Below, one piece after another: positions 46,973 to 56,598 of a stretch of DNA of 64,000 bases (the first letter of the stretch is position 1; each line of letters opens with the position of its first letter). Source of the stretch: Prodigiosinella confusarubida (GTDB lineage: Bacteria; Pseudomonadota; Gammaproteobacteria; Enterobacterales; Enterobacteriaceae); contig NZ_CP025085.1 in the NCBI RefSeq assembly GCF_002847015.1, positions 4,712,001 to 4,776,000 of the forward strand, in the 5' to 3' direction. The notes under the pieces are model-generated. The model saw nothing but the letters and a program-made list of their open reading frames with translations. It was not told the origin of the DNA and made no database searches. A program made the position numbers and the translations under genes.

Positions 46973-48071
46973 TTATAGCCCCGCTTTTAAACTTGCTTCA
47001 ATAAATTTATCCAGATCACCATCCAGTACCGACTGAGTATTTCGCGTTTCCACCCCGGTACGTAAATCCTTGATACGGGAATCATCCAGCACATAGGATC
47101 GAATCTGGCTTCCCCAGCCGATATCTGACTTACTGTCTTCCATCACCTGTTTCTCAGCATTTTTCTTCTGCATTTCAAACTCGTACAGCTTGGCTTTCAA
47201 CTGTTTCATCGCCTGATCTTTGTTTTTATGCTGGGAACGGTCATTCTGGCACTGAGTAACAATGTTGGTAGGAAGATGGGTAATACGTACCGCAGACTCG
47301 GTTCGGTTAACGTGCTGACCACCCGCCCCGGAAGCACGGTAAACATCAATACGCAGGTCCGCAGGATTGATTTCGATATCAATATCGTCATCCACTTCAG
47401 GGTAGACGAAAGCGGAACTGAAGGAGGTATGACGACGACCGCCGGAATCAAACGGACTCTTACGCACCAGACGGTGTACGCCGGTTTCAGTACGCAGCCA
47501 ACCATACGCGTAATCACCCATGATTTTGATGGTGGCAGACTTGGTGCCGGCGACTTCACCATCAGACTCTTCAATGATTTCGGTTTTGAAACCTTTGGCT
47601 TCCGCCCAGCGCAAATACATGCGCACCAACATGCTGGCCCAGTCCTGGGCTTCTGTACCGCCAGAGCCCGCCTGAATATCAAGATAACAGTCTGCACTGT
47701 CATATTCGCCAGAGAACATGCGGCGGAATTCAAGCTGACCCAGTTTATTTTCCAAAATATCCAGTTCGGCGCTGGTTTCGTTGAAGGTGTCTTCGTCGTC
47801 CTCTTCCACCGCCAGCTCCAGCAAGCCAGTCACATCGTCCAGTCCTTGTGTCATCTGGTCGATAGTTTCGACGATAGCTTCCAGCGAGGAGCGCTCTTTC
47901 CCCAGCGTCTGTGCACGTTCAGGTTCATTCCAGACGTCAGGCTGTTCCAGCTCGGCGTTTACTTCTTCGAGGCGTTCTTTCTTGGCATCGTAGTCAAAGA
48001 TACCCCCTAAGGACGGCTGTTCTTTCAGACAGGTCCTGAATGCGGATTTTTACCGGATTAATTTCAAACAT
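46973..48071 (-). CDS. prfB: Peptide chain release factor RF2, with programmed +1 frameshift
   Basis: Full-length RF2 (365 aa) is read in two frames. Frame one starts at ATG 48071 ([20 protein letters not shown]) and stops at an in-frame TGA at 47994-47996. The ribosome shifts +1 there and continues with [19 protein letters not shown]. The SPF anticodon-mimic tripeptide lies in [15 protein letters not shown], and the catalytic GGQ in [13 protein letters not shown]. It releases peptides at UGA and UAA, and the frameshift autoregulates it. Confidence 0.97.
47994..48008 (-). promoter_or_regulatory. RF2 frameshift site
   Basis: On the minus strand an internal Shine-Dalgarno AGGGGG (48003-48008), then TATCTT and the TGA stop codon followed by C. 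This is the conserved prfB frameshift signal. Confidence 0.97.
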
Positions 48072-48259
48072 GATTTTTAGAATCTTACGTTAAGTCGTAG
48101 ATGACGGAGTGTATTTAAACCATCAATTCTAACGGATTAAGCTCAGGGTTTATAGCGATCTGTACAGATTTTGACGCTATCCGACGTGATCGGGCTCTGG
48201 CTGGCAAGATACCGAGACCAGAGCAAAGACAAAAGCAGGATAATCACCACGAATCGGCA

Positions 48260-49993
48260 TTACAATGGCCACAGATGTTCAATCAGTAACTGTACTGAGC
48301 GTTTGCCGCGGTATTCATTAACATCCAGTTTATAAGCCATCTCCACCTGCCGTACGCTGATATCTGGCCACAACAACGTGTCGATGTTAAAGGCGATACC
48401 ATCCAGCAGCGGCCCGCCGTTCAGCGGTTCCACCATAACCTTCAGATGACGTTCTCCCACCAGTTTTTGCTGCAACAGACGAAAGCGTCCATCAAATGTC
48501 GGTTCCGGAAATGCCTGCCCCCACGGGCCAGCCTCGCGCAACATTTCCGCGGTAGTCAGCGTCAGATCGGGTAATTCCAGTTCTCCGTCCGACCAGATCA
48601 CACCTTCTAACTGCGATGCATCCAGCCAGTCGCCCACCAACTCACCGAAACGCAGCCGGAATTCATCAAAACGGGTTTCCTCCAGCGATAATCCAGCGGC
48701 CATCGCATGGCCGCCAAATTTCAGCATCAAACCGGGATAAAGCGTATCCAGTCGCTCCAGCGCATCGCGCAGATGCAACCCGGCAATTGAACGTCCTGAA
48801 CCTTTCAGGATACCGTCACCGGCAGGCGCAAAAGCGATCACCGGACGGTGAAAGCGCTCTTTGATACGTGACGCCAGAATACCGACCACACCCTGATGCC
48901 ATTCCGGGTGGTACATCGCCAGCCCATAGGGTAATGCGTCACGGCTGCTTTCCAACTGCTCACACAGACGCAGCGCTTCCACCTGCATCCCTTGCTCAAT
49001 CTCACGCCGGGTCTGATTCAGCACGTCTAAATCATTGGCCAGCATCCGCGCCTGCACAATGTCATCACTCAGCAGCAACGCTACACCGATGGACATATCA
49101 TCCAGCCTTCCCGCCGCATTCAACCGCGGTCCCAGCGCAAAGCCCAGATCACTGGCGGCCAATTTACTGGCGTCACGATTAGCGACTTCCAGCAAAGCGC
49201 GGATACCCGCACGGCATTTCCCCGCGCGAATACGGCTTAATCCCTGCGCGACCAGAATGCGGTTATTGGCATCCAGCGGTACCACATCAGCAACAGTGCC
49301 AAGCGCCACCAAATCCAGCAGCTCTGCCAGATTAGGCTCAGCCAGTCCCTGTTGCACGAACCAGCCAGTCTCCCGCAGTCTGGCACGTAGCGCCATCATC
49401 AGATAAAACGCCACACCGACGCCCGCCAGCGATTTGGACGGAAACGCACAGCCGGACAAATTGGGGTTAATCATGGCATCGGCGGCAGGCAGAGTTTCAC
49501 CCGGCAGATGATGGTCAGTCACCAGTACGCTAATGCCTCGTTGATGGGCATCATCCACACCGGCATGGGAAGAGATACCGTTATCCACGGTAACGATTAA
49601 TTCCGCGCCTTTTGCCGCCGCCTGCGCCACCACCTCCGGACTCAGGCCGTAGCCATCTTCAAAGCGATTTGGCACCAGATATTGAATATGACGGCCGCCC
49701 ATACTGCGCAGCGCCAACAACGTCAATGCGGTACTGGTGGCACCGTCGGCGTCGAAATCGCCGACGATCACGATGCAAAGGTTGTCGGCCAGTGCTTGCT
49801 GTAACACATCAACCGCATGTTCAATACCGTCCAGCAAATGGTAGTCCAATAATCCCCGCAGGCTGCGTTCCAGCTCTTGTGCCGCCTTAACCCCACGTTG
49901 AGCATACAGCCGGCGTAACAAAGGCGGCAGAGAAACGGGTAAATCAATATGTTCCGCCGCCGGACGGCGACGGAGCTGGGTAATGAATTCCAC
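48260..49993 (-). CDS. recJ: Single-stranded-DNA-specific exonuclease RecJ
   Basis: 577 aa, the E. coli length. DHH motif region: VGDFDADGATSTALTLLAL and VTDHHLPGETLPAAD, with VTVDNGISSHAG between. The DHHA1 part includes KFGGHAMAAGLSLEE, and there is a C-terminal OB-like domain. It is a 5'-3' ssDNA exonuclease for repair and recombination. The start is GTG 49993 directly after the dsbC stop codon (TAAGTG). Confidence 0.95.
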   Translation of the reverse strand: MEFITQLRRRPAAEHIDLPVSLPPLLRRLYAQRGVKAAQELERSLRGLLDYHLLDGIEHAVDVLQQALADNLCIVIVGDFDADGATSTALTLLALRSMGGRHIQYLVPNRFEDGYGLSPEVVAQAAAKGAELIVTVDNGISSHAGVDDAHQRGISVLVTDHHLPGETLPAADAMINPNLSGCAFPSKSLAGVGVAFYLMMALRARLRETGWFVQQGLAEPNLAELLDLVALGTVADVVPLDANNRILVAQGLSRIRAGKCRAGIRALLEVANRDASKLAASDLGFALGPRLNAAGRLDDMSIGVALLLSDDIVQARMLANDLDVLNQTRREIEQGMQVEALRLCEQLESSRDALPYGLAMYHPEWHQGVVGILASRIKERFHRPVIAFAPAGDGILKGSGRSIAGLHLRDALERLDTLYPGLMLKFGGHAMAAGLSLEETRFDEFRLRFGELVGDWLDASQLEGVIWSDGELELPDLTLTTAEMLREAGPWGQAFPEPTFDGRFRLLQQKLVGERHLKVMVEPLNGGPLLDGIAFNIDTLLWPDISVRQVEMAYKLDVNEYRGKRSVQLLIEHLWPL

Positions 49994-50710
49994 TTAATCA
50001 CCTGACTTCAGTGATGCCTTATGCGCTTCCAGCATAGCAAGCATCTCTTTCGGATCCTGGTAACCTGGAACCACCGTGCCATCGTCCATCACGATAGCCG
50101 GCGTACCCCGCACACCGAACAATACGCCAAGCCGGTACTGCGCAGTGATGTCGGTCTTGCAGGTAGCCGGAGAAATATCATCCCCTTTCATCGCGGCATC
50201 AAACGCTTTTTTGCGATCGGCGACACACCAGATGGACTGCATGTCTTTTGCTGTCTCCGAGTGAGGCCCCTGCCGTGGAAACGCCAGATAGCGCACGGTA
50301 ATACCCAAGACGTTGTAATCGCTCATCTGCTCATGCAGCTTGCGGCAGTAACCACAAGTGATATCGGTGAATACCGTGATGACGTGCTTTTCATGCGCCG
50401 CCTTGTAGATGATCATCTGATCCTGCAAGGCTTCCATGTTATTTTTCAACGCATGATTAGTGACATTGACCGGTGTCTTACCGCTGACATCATATAGCGG
50501 CCCCTGTAGCAGGTGTTTGCCATCTTCAGTGATATACAACACTCCACCGTTGGTCAGCAGCGCTTTCATCCCATTGACCGGAGCGTCCTGAATCTCTGCA
50601 TTCTGCATCCCCAGACGGGCCAGTGTCTGTTTGATTGCCGCATCATCGGCGTGAGCCAGCCCGGTTACGCTGGTAGCCAACAAAGAAAGCAGTAATACAC
50701 TCTTTTTCAT
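49994..50710 (-). CDS. dsbC: Thiol:disulfide isomerase DsbC
   Basis: 238 aa with a Sec signal peptide (MKKSVLLLSLLATSVTGLAHA, then D). An N-terminal dimerisation domain is followed by a thioredoxin domain with the active site DITCGYCRKLHEQ (CGYC) and the cis-Pro loop in VRGTPAIV. A second cysteine pair (WCVADRK and ATCKTD) matches E. coli DsbC. It isomerises disulfides in the periplasm. It lies between xerD and recJ as in E. coli. Confidence 0.95.
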   Translation of the reverse strand: MKKSVLLLSLLATSVTGLAHADDAAIKQTLARLGMQNAEIQDAPVNGMKALLTNGGVLYITEDGKHLLQGPLYDVSGKTPVNVTNHALKNNMEALQDQMIIYKAAHEKHVITVFTDITCGYCRKLHEQMSDYNVLGITVRYLAFPRQGPHSETAKDMQSIWCVADRKKAFDAAMKGDDISPATCKTDITAQYRLGVLFGVRGTPAIVMDDGTVVPGYQDPKEMLAMLEAHKASLKSGD

Positions 50711-50798
50711 TCGTTAATCCTGTTATCGGTAAGGCGCATGCGCCGGGCTAATCCGTTATGGCAGGTCGTCGTCAGCCATCATATCCGTAAATGGTCTG

Positions 50799-51698
50799 TC
50801 ATGCCCGAGGATGATGCTGTTTATGCAGTTGTTTAAGGCGCTCTGTCGCGACATGTGTATAAATTTGCGTGGTGGAAAGGTCACTATGACCCAATAGCAT
50901 CTGTACAACCCGCAAATCGGCGCCGTGGTTCAATAAGTGGGTCGCAAAGGCATGACGCAAAACATGCGGAGAGAGTTTCGCACTATCAATAGAGGCGAGA
51001 ATCGCATAGTGCTTGATACGATGCCAGAAAGTCTGGCGTGTCATTTTCTGACTCCGGTTACTGGGAAACATGATATCCAGTGTCCGACCATTCAGTAACC
51101 AGGGACGGCTGTATTCCAGGTACTGCTCCAGCCAGTAAACCGCTTCTTCCCCCAGCGGTACCAGCCGTTCCTTGTTACCTTTTCCGACTATGCGCACCAC
51201 CCCCTGACGCAGGCTGACATCACTGATGGTCAGTCCCACCAGTTCAGAGACACGCAACCCAGTGGCGTACAACACTTCCAGCATGGCTTTATCCCGCAGT
51301 TCAAGCGGTTGCTCGACGCTGGGTGCCTTCAATAGAGAGTCGACTTGCGCCTCCGACAAGTCTTTTGGTAAACGCTGGGGTAACTTGGGAGAAGAGAGCA
51401 CCGCACTAGGATCGTCCAGCCGCTGTTTTTCCCGATAAAGATATTGAAACAGGCGCCGCATGGCACTCAACAGACGAGCCGAACTGGTCGCTTTATAGCC
51501 ACCCTCGATCCGTTCCGCCAAAAATGCTTGTAAATCCAGTGATTGAACCTGCAATAGATGATTGTCGTGATGCGCCAGCCACTCGGCCAGCGACTGCAAA
51601 TCCAGCCGATAAGACGCCAGCGTATTCTCCGCCAGATTCCGCTCCAGCCATAAGGCATCGAGAAACTGCTCAATCAATGCCTGATCCTGTTCATGCAT
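50799..51698 (-). CDS. xerD: Site-specific tyrosine recombinase XerD
   Basis: 299 aa. The N-terminal SAM-like core-binding domain is residues about 1-105. Catalytic residues: Arg in ATGLRVSELVGL, Lys in VGKGNKERLVPL, His-x2-Arg in SPHVLRHAFATHLL, His in LLGHSDLSTT, and the nucleophile Tyr in TTQIYTHVATERL. With XerC it resolves chromosome dimers at dif. It is the first gene of the leftward xerD-dsbC-recJ-prfB-lysS block. Confidence 0.96.
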   Translation of the reverse strand: MHEQDQALIEQFLDALWLERNLAENTLASYRLDLQSLAEWLAHHDNHLLQVQSLDLQAFLAERIEGGYKATSSARLLSAMRRLFQYLYREKQRLDDPSAVLSSPKLPQRLPKDLSEAQVDSLLKAPSVEQPLELRDKAMLEVLYATGLRVSELVGLTISDVSLRQGVVRIVGKGNKERLVPLGEEAVYWLEQYLEYSRPWLLNGRTLDIMFPSNRSQKMTRQTFWHRIKHYAILASIDSAKLSPHVLRHAFATHLLNHGADLRVVQMLLGHSDLSTTQIYTHVATERLKQLHKQHHPRA

Positions 51699-51849
51699 AC
51701 GCTTTTCCTCTTTATCTTTCGGCTGACGCTTATCTGTCTCTACAACCTATTTTCCGTTGCAACAGAACATGAATGGAATAAAACCACGCTGAATACCATC
51801 CATGTTACGCCAACAGAAAATGAAGACGGCTCCGTAATATGAATTGTCA

Positions 51850-51865
51850 GTACAACCTGTTGTAC
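51850..51865. promoter_or_regulatory. 16-bp perfect palindrome upstream of rhmR, operator candidate
   Basis: GTACAACCTGTTGTAC is a perfect inverted repeat (7-bp arms, 2-base centre) in the xerD-rhmR intergenic region. IclR-type regulators bind short palindromes, so RhmR is the natural candidate. Confidence 0.5.
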
Positions 51866-51881
51866 TCAAAACAAAAAAATC

Positions 51882-51897
51882 TGTGAAGTTGTTCACA
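51882..51897 (+). promoter_or_regulatory. CRP site upstream of rhmR
   Basis: TGTGAAGTTGTTCACA fits TGTGA-N6-TCACA perfectly. It lies 117 bases before the rhmR start, suiting catabolite control of the L-rhamnonate operon. Confidence 0.7.
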
Positions 51898-52013
51898 ATT
51901 ATAAATGCTATTTTCCCGTTTTTTCGCACCACCTACGGTTACATGACCTCCGTCACATAATACCCGAAGAGAACCCACAATACTGATTCCACTAAGCAAG
52001 ACAGGAGTCCAAT

Positions 52014-52796
52014 ATGTTGGAATCAAGCAAAGTTCCGGCGCTGACCCGCGCGATAGAGATCATGAATCTGATTGCCCGCCGAGGTCCACTTTCAGCCGCA
52101 GAGATCATTGCTGAACTCACCATCCCGAAAAGCACCGCCTATCTGTTGCTGGCTGAACTGAAGCGGCATCGCTTCATCTCTGTGGATACCAACGATAACT
52201 ATTGCCTGTGGACAAAACTGGTGGAGTTGGCAGAACACGCGCTTAGCAAAATCGATCTGCGTGAAATCTCCCGTGCACGCCTGACACAATTGATGGAGCA
52301 GACCAACCTGCTTTGTCATCTGGGAATCATTGACAATGGGAACGCCTACTACATTCTGAAAGTCGAATCCTCTTCCACTATCAGCGTGCGTTCACACGAA
52401 GGGAAAAGCCTGTCGCTCTCGCGTTCGGGTATCGGCAAATGTCTGCTCGCCTGGCAGCCGGAAGAACAGCGCGAAAAGATTATCGCCAACCTCGACTTCA
52501 CAGCCAAAACCCCCAGCACCATCACGACACCGGAGCAATTACACACCGAACTCAACCATATTCGCCGCCAGGGCTGGAGCTATGACAATGGCGAAGATTA
52601 TCGGGATGTTCGCTGCGTCGCCGCACCGGTATTCAACAGTCGTAACGAACTCACTGCCGCCATTTCGGCAGTAGGAACACGGTTGCAAATCAATAACGAC
52701 AACCGTGATCTGCTCGCGAGCCAAACCCTCGCCTGCGCCAGGGATATTTCCCGTTTACTGGGTTGGAGAAGTCCGTTCGATTCCCAAACAGCCTAA
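52014..52796 (+). CDS. rhmR: IclR-family regulator of L-rhamnonate catabolism
   Basis: 260 aa. The N-terminal winged helix spans residues about 8-70 (RRGPLSAAEIIAELTIPK then STAYLLLAELKRH is the HTH). The C-terminal effector domain begins around ALSKIDLREISRARL and includes DYRDVRCVAAPVFNS, the usual IclR ligand-binding region. AGGAG precedes ATG 52014. It stands at the head of rhmD-rhmT-rhmA in the same order as E. coli yfaX-yfaW-yfaV-yfaU, which supports the name. The effector is inferred to be L-rhamnonate or a pathway intermediate. Confidence 0.85.
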   Translation: MLESSKVPALTRAIEIMNLIARRGPLSAAEIIAELTIPKSTAYLLLAELKRHRFISVDTNDNYCLWTKLVELAEHALSKIDLREISRARLTQLMEQTNLLCHLGIIDNGNAYYILKVESSSTISVRSHEGKSLSLSRSGIGKCLLAWQPEEQREKIIANLDFTAKTPSTITTPEQLHTELNHIRRQGWSYDNGEDYRDVRCVAAPVFNSRNELTAAISAVGTRLQINNDNRDLLASQTLACARDISRLLGWRSPFDSQTA

Positions 52797-52831
52797 ACCT
52801 TATATATAACTACAATAGTGGAGAATGAAAG

Positions 52832-54037
52832 ATGACCTTACCTACTATCAAACATATCCGCGCCTGGACCCTGGGTGGAGCCACCGCAGAAAAAGGCAGC
52901 GGTGGTGCCGATTACCACGATCAGGGTGGCAACCACTGGATCGACGATCACATCGCCACACCGATGAGCAAATACAAGCAGTATGAACAGTCACGTCAGT
53001 CTTTCGGGATCAACGTACTGGGTACGTTGGTGGTGGAAGTGGAAGCGGATAACGGCCAAACGGGCTTTGCGGTGTCTACCGCGGGTGAAATGGGCTGTTT
53101 TATCGTCGAAAAACACCTAAACCGCTTCATTGAAGGCAAATGCGTCAGCGACATCAAGCTGATCCACGATCAGATGCTGAACGCCACCATGTACTACTCC
53201 GGTTCCGGCGGTCTGGTGATGAACACCATTTCCTGCGTTGATTTGGCGCTATGGGATCTGTTTGGTAAGGTCGTGGGGTTGCCAGTGTATAAACTCTTGG
53301 GTGGCGCAGTACGTGACGAGATCCGTTTCTATGCGACTGGCGCACGTCCCGACCTCGCCAAAGAAATGGGCTTTATCGGCGGCAAAATGCCCACGCACTG
53401 GGGACCGCACGATGGCGATGAAGGCATCCGCAAAGACACGGCCATGGTGGCGGATTTCCGCGAAAAATGCGGACCGGACTTCTGGCTGATGCTTGATTGC
53501 TGGATGAGTCAGGACGTCAACTACGCCACCAAACTCGCCCACGCTTGTGCGCCTTACAACCTGAAATGGATCGAAGAGTGTCTGCCGCCACAGCAATATG
53601 AAGGCTACCGGGAATTGAAACGCAGCGTGCCGGCAGGAATGATGGTCACCAGCGGTGAACACCACGGCACACTGCAATCCTTCCGTACACTGGCGGAAAC
53701 CGGCATCGATATCATGCAGCCGGATGTCGGCTGGTGTGGCGGTTTGACCACACTGGTCGAGATTGCCGCTATCGCCAAATCTCGCGGCCAGCTAGTGGTT
53801 CCGCACGGATCATCCGTCTATTCCCATCACGCGGTGATCACCTTTACCAATACACCGTTCAGTGAATTCCTGATGACCAGTCCTGACTGCTCCACCCTAC
53901 GTCCGCAGTTCGACCCCATCCTGCTCAATGAGCCGGTGCCGGTAAACGGTCGTATGCACAAGTCAGTGCTTGATAAACCGGGATTCGGCGTCGAGTTAAA
54001 CCGGGATCTCGGCCTGCTGCGCCCTTATACCCACTAA
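52832..54037 (+). CDS. rhmD: L-rhamnonate dehydratase
   Basis: 401 aa, enolase superfamily. The capping domain is followed by the barrel; metal-ligand regions visible are [10 protein letters not shown] (Asp), [10 protein letters not shown] (Glu) and VTSGEHHGT (Glu), with [11 protein letters not shown] (Asp) and the catalytic His in [14 protein letters not shown]. RhmD dehydrates L-rhamnonate to 2-keto-3-deoxy-L-rhamnonate. The N-terminus ([11 protein letters not shown]) and length match E. coli RhmD (YfaW). It lies 35 bases after rhmR on the same strand. Confidence 0.92.
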   Translation: MTLPTIKHIRAWTLGGATAEKGSGGADYHDQGGNHWIDDHIATPMSKYKQYEQSRQSFGINVLGTLVVEVEADNGQTGFAVSTAGEMGCFIVEKHLNRFIEGKCVSDIKLIHDQMLNATMYYSGSGGLVMNTISCVDLALWDLFGKVVGLPVYKLLGGAVRDEIRFYATGARPDLAKEMGFIGGKMPTHWGPHDGDEGIRKDTAMVADFREKCGPDFWLMLDCWMSQDVNYATKLAHACAPYNLKWIEECLPPQQYEGYRELKRSVPAGMMVTSGEHHGTLQSFRTLAETGIDIMQPDVGWCGGLTTLVEIAAIAKSRGQLVVPHGSSVYSHHAVITFTNTPFSEFLMTSPDCSTLRPQFDPILLNEPVPVNGRMHKSVLDKPGFGVELNRDLGLLRPYTH

Positions 54038-54108
54038 TTGCGCCGTCACGGGCCCCATTACTGCTGGCGGACCGTGGCCACACATCACCTCTGACGAGGA
54101 CACATACT

Positions 54109-55395
54109 ATGAATACCGTTCTGGAAAGTGCGGTGAAGAAGAACCGTGCGCGGTTGATTCCGTTCATGTTGTCGTTATACATCCTGGCATTTCTCGATCG
54201 CTCCAATATCGGATTCGCCAAAGAGGCTTATCAGCTTGATACCGGTCTGAGCAACGAAGCGTATGCACTGGGTGCTGGTATTTTCTTTGTGGTGTACGCC
54301 TTCCTCGGCGTCCCAGCCAACCTGTTGATGCGCAAATGGGGAGCTCGTCGCTGGATTGGGAGCACCGCCCTGGTATGGGGTTTGCTCTCCGCCGTGATGG
54401 GATATGCTGATAGTGAAGCCAAATTCTTGCTCATACGTACCCTATTGGGTGCGGCGGAAGCTGGCTTCTTTCCTGGCATGATTTATCTGACCTCGCAATG
54501 GTTCCCACAAAACCATCGAGCCAGGATCATGGGACTATTTTACATGGGGGCGCCGCTGGCGTTGACGTTGGGTTCCCCGCTATCCGGCGCACTACTGGAG
54601 ATGCATGGTTTTATGGGGCATCCTGGCTGGTACTGGATGTTCATCATCGAAGGCGGACTAGCGGTAATTGCCGGACTAGTGACATTCTTCTATCTTGATG
54701 ACACACCACAACAGGCACGCTTCCTCAGCGCAGAAGAAAAACAGGCATTAATCACCCAGTTGGCAGGGGAAGAGGAGAAAAAAACCGCCTCTCGTTTTAC
54801 CGATGCCATCACCAATGGTCGGGTCTGGCAATTAGCCATTATTTACATGACCATTCAGATTGCAGTATATGGATTGATCTTCTTCCTGCCGACGCAGGTA
54901 GCAGCGCTGATGGGCACCAAAGTCGGCTTTATCGTCTCTCTGGTTGCCGCCATTCCCTGGATAGCATCGCTGTTTGGTACGTTACTTATTCCCTATTACT
55001 CTGATAAAACCGGCAACCGTCGCAACCTCGCCGCGATGACGCTACTGGCAGCGGCATTCGGTATCGGTATTTCCGGCCTCGTCAGCCCTATATTGGCGAT
55101 GATCGCCTTGTGTGTGGCAGCAGTCGGGTGTATCGCCGTACAACCGGTGTTCTGGACCATGCCGACGCAGTTGCTTTCCGGTACGGCACTGGCGGCAGGG
55201 ATTGGTTTTGTCAATTTATTCGGCGCAGTTGGCGGTTTTCTGGCACCACTTATCCGTGTTAATGCCGAATCGTTCTTCCATAGCAGTGCTGCCGGACTAT
55301 TGGCCCTCGCAGGCGTCGCGATTGTTGGCGCATTGATTATTCTCACCCTGAGTGTGACAAAAAGAGCAACGCTGACGACCCAGGTCAATCGCTAA
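54109..55395 (+). CDS. rhmT: MFS transporter, L-rhamnonate type
   Basis: 428 aa major facilitator with twelve predicted helices, of the anion:cation symporter (phthalate permease/ACS) subfamily. Seen: [20 protein letters not shown] after TM1, the [20 protein letters not shown] motif in TM4-5, and the central cytoplasmic loop around residues 195-235. It is expected to import L-rhamnonate by proton symport. It is placed between rhmD and rhmA exactly as E. coli YfaV. Confidence 0.88.
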   Translation: MNTVLESAVKKNRARLIPFMLSLYILAFLDRSNIGFAKEAYQLDTGLSNEAYALGAGIFFVVYAFLGVPANLLMRKWGARRWIGSTALVWGLLSAVMGYADSEAKFLLIRTLLGAAEAGFFPGMIYLTSQWFPQNHRARIMGLFYMGAPLALTLGSPLSGALLEMHGFMGHPGWYWMFIIEGGLAVIAGLVTFFYLDDTPQQARFLSAEEKQALITQLAGEEEKKTASRFTDAITNGRVWQLAIIYMTIQIAVYGLIFFLPTQVAALMGTKVGFIVSLVAAIPWIASLFGTLLIPYYSDKTGNRRNLAAMTLLAAAFGIGISGLVSPILAMIALCVAAVGCIAVQPVFWTMPTQLLSGTALAAGIGFVNLFGAVGGFLAPLIRVNAESFFHSSAAGLLALAGVAIVGALIILTLSVTKRATLTTQVNR

Positions 55396-55420
55396 AGTAC
55401 CACCTGAAGTAAGGATTATT

Positions 55421-56257
55421 ATGAACAGTGAATTAGAAAAGGATGCCTTAAACAACAAGGTATTAGCCAACCCGTTCAAACGGGGACTCCAGAATGGAGA
55501 GGTACAAATCGGCCTGTGGCTCAGCAGTACATCGTCTTATCTGGCAGAGATAGCCGCAACATCATCTTACGACTGGCTACTGATCGATGGAGAACACGCA
55601 CCCAACACGGTGCAGGATCTCTATCATCAGCTCCAGGCCATTGCGCCCTATCGTAGCCAACCCGTTATCCGCCCGGTAGAAGGACAATGCAGTGTCATCA
55701 AGCAGGTACTGGATATCGGTGCGCGTACCTTGCTGATCCCCATGGTGGATACCGCTGAACAGGCGCGGGACGTGGTATCAGCGACCCGTTATCCGCCGCA
55801 TGGCATACGTGGCGTCGGCGCCAGCGTTGCCCGTGCCGCACGTTGGGGCAGAGTAGAAAACTATATGGCGAAAGCCAATGAAGAGCTGTGTCTGCTGATT
55901 CAGGCGGAAAGTAAAACCGCGCTGGATAATCTGGACGAGCTGCTGGAAGTAGAAGGCATTGACGGTATTTTTATCGGTCCCGCCGATCTCTCTGCGTCGC
56001 TGGGCTACCCCGATAATTCAGGCCACCCGGAAGTACAGCGAATTATCGAACAGAGTATCCGACGCATTCGCGCCGCTGGCAAAGCCGCCGGTTTTCTGGC
56101 GGTAGATGTCGACATGGCGAAGCGATGTATTGCCTGGGGAGCCAATTTTGTAGCGGTTGGCGTAGATACCATGCTCTATACACAGGCGCTGGATGCGCGT
56201 CTGGCGCAGTTCAAACCCGCCACAGCCGCTGCAACGCAGCAAAAAACCAGCTATTAG
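55421..56257 (+). CDS. rhmA: 2-keto-3-deoxy-L-rhamnonate aldolase
   Basis: 278 aa, HpcH/HpaI class II aldolase. Conserved: [31 protein letters not shown] (catalytic His), [21 protein letters not shown] (metal Glu) and [15 protein letters not shown] (metal Asp). It splits 2-keto-3-deoxy-L-rhamnonate into pyruvate and L-lactaldehyde. Close to E. coli YfaU/RhmA, with about twelve extra N-terminal residues. Last gene of the rhm operon. Confidence 0.92.
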   Translation: MNSELEKDALNNKVLANPFKRGLQNGEVQIGLWLSSTSSYLAEIAATSSYDWLLIDGEHAPNTVQDLYHQLQAIAPYRSQPVIRPVEGQCSVIKQVLDIGARTLLIPMVDTAEQARDVVSATRYPPHGIRGVGASVARAARWGRVENYMAKANEELCLLIQAESKTALDNLDELLEVEGIDGIFIGPADLSASLGYPDNSGHPEVQRIIEQSIRRIRAAGKAAGFLAVDVDMAKRCIAWGANFVAVGVDTMLYTQALDARLAQFKPATAAATQQKTSY

Positions 56258-56598
56258 TCGTTGTTCAACAGCCAGGGACGGCTGTACACCCGAGACGGTT
56301 TCACCGGTCAAAGCGTATCGTTTCTCATCAGAACCGGCCGTTCCCTATTACCAACCCTTGCCTGTCAATTTCCCACCATTATTTTCCACAAGCATGAACG
56401 GGGTACAATTCGGCAATAACGCTCATATTTGTAACATCCTGTGGCAAAAACCAGACGTTAAGGAATTATGTTTCACCATTTCCCAATCTTCCGGGATACG
56501 CGCCCTACAAGGCCTGGCGACCAACGTTAGCCGAGTTTGAAAAGAAGTTTTTTCTATGCATAGAATGCGCGTTCGTATGTTAAAAAAAAGAAAAACTT
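56258..56598. other. Intergenic region between rhmA and the YhjE-like gene
   Basis: About 340 bases. A short stem (CAGCC with GGCTG, 56270-56285) follows rhmA. No gene is recognised; it should contain the promoter of the downstream transporter. Confidence 0.4.

Noticed and set aside
47228..48010. 260-codon plus ORF opposite prfB
   Set aside because: It is a shadow of prfB with no domain and no start signal.
46973..48071. prfB looks broken: an in-frame TGA separates the first 25 codons from the rest
   Set aside because: The AGGGGG-TATCTT-TGA-C signal is the conserved programmed +1 frameshift of RF2, so the gene is intact.
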